Assembly (NCBI RefSeq): GCF_000003605.2 | Contig: NW_003105616.1 | Span: 114,580-146,014, forward strand | Reading direction: 5' to 3' | DNA: 31,435 nucleotides | Origin: Saccoglossus kowalevskii | Taxonomy: Eukaryota; Hemichordata; Enteropneusta; Harrimaniidae | Shown here: positions 30,822 through 31,435 of the stretch, piece after piece | Position numbering within the stretch: position 1 is the stretch's first letter | How the letters are laid out: each line of letters starts with the position of its first letter | The notes under the pieces: generated by a model | Told to the model about the DNA's origin: nothing | Seen by the model: only the letters and a program-made list of their open reading frames with translations | Databases searched by the model: none | Program-made: the position numbers and the translations under genes

Positions 30822-31435
30822 TTAAAAGTAACATTATGATAATGTTCAGATATGTAATGCGTCGAAAAGTTTGAAAGTAACATGATATTTTTCTAATTTG
30901 TAATGCGTCACATAGTTTGAAAATAACATGCGATTTTTTCAAATTTGTAATGCGTCACAAAGTTTGAAAGTAACTTGAGATTTTCTAATTTGTAATGCGT
31001 CACAAAGTTTGAAAGTAACACGAGATTTTCTAATTTGTAAAGCGTCACAAAGTTTGAAAGTAACATGAGATTTTCCAATTTGTAATGCGTCACAAAGTTT
31101 GAAAGTAACACGAAATTTTCTAATTTGTAATGCGTCACAAAGTTTGAAAGTAACATGAGATTTTCTAATTTATAGTGCGTCACACAGTTTGAAAGTAACA
31201 TGACATTTTTCAAATTTGTAATGCGTCACACAGTTTGAAAGTAACATGAGATTTTTCTAAATTTGTAATGTGTCATATAGTTTGAAAGTAACATGGGATT
31301 TTTCAAATTTGTAATGCGTTACAAAGTTTGAAAGTAACATGAGATTTTGCAAATTTGTAATGTGTCATATAGTTTGAAAGTAACATGGGATTTTTTAAAT
31401 TTGTAATGCGTTACAAAGTTTGAAAGTAACATGGG
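30822..31435. repeat. 45-bp minisatellite running off the window end
   Basis: About 13 units containing 'gtaatgcgtcacaaagtttg' and 'aaagtaacatgagattttct'. The period is 45-47 bp depending on T-run length. Because most units are 45 bp, the minus strand is open with a 15-residue repeat (LLSNFVTHYKLENLM); this is not evidence of a protein. The array continues beyond 31435. Confidence 0.94.

Noticed and set aside
30908-31213. Minus-strand ORF with 15-residue repeat (LLSNFVTHYKLEN)
   Set aside because: A by-product of the 45-bp minisatellite; it breaks where unit length changes to 46 or 47.
23772-31435. A second ABC transporter copy downstream (tandem duplication)
   Set aside because: No Walker, signature or TMD strings found on either strand in the 3' flank.

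Overview
This is AT-rich, intron-dense animal DNA. It carries one recognisable protein-coding gene on the + strand: a full ABC transporter of subfamily C, most like ABCC4/MRP4 (no TMD0; layout TMD1-NBD1-linker-TMD2-NBD2). I resolve 26 coding exons between 5170 and 23771. All have compatible reading phases, and every internal exon that is fully sequenced has AG acceptors and GT donors, except one GC donor. The predicted protein is about 1,415 residues; about 15 codons lie in an assembly gap (18499-18849). The introns (about 0.1-2.1 kb), many unrelated tandem arrays, TTAA-ended MITEs and the gap suggest a draft genome of an invertebrate metazoan. I cannot name the phylum or species from the sequence.

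Layout. 1-845: 33-bp minisatellite. 850-5169: upstream DNA with no recognised gene, apart from a small three-unit 57-bp repeat at 4323-4494. 5170-9717: N-terminus and first transmembrane domain (exons 1-8). 10456-15213: NBD1 (exons 9-13). 15358-16162: charged linker and start of TMD2 (exons 14-15). 16425-19206: TMD2 (exons 16-20, with the gap). 19923-23771: NBD2 and C-terminal tail (exons 21-26). 23772-31435: 3' flank with no recognised gene but several diverged repeats, a 60-bp array (29731-30020) and a 45-bp array running off the window end.

The introns hold most of the structural interest. They contain (TTA)n, (ATTT)n with an (ACTT) core, a 34-bp satellite with a 12-monomer higher-order period next to a 14-bp satellite with its own higher-order period, a TAGTG/TCTAG pentanucleotide tract, a ~72-bp dimeric minisatellite, two related TTAA-ended MITEs, and a foldback element.

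Protein-level oddities are a Glu at the Walker B Asp position of NBD1, a linker with a strongly basic block followed by an acidic block, and a C-terminal class I PDZ-type end (T-I-V). A possible frame-breaking cassette exon lies in intron 11, and a 258-codon antisense ORF of unknown meaning covers intron 3. I found no operon-like, CRISPR, viral or toxin system. The window is best read as one ordinary transporter gene in an unusually satellite-rich setting.
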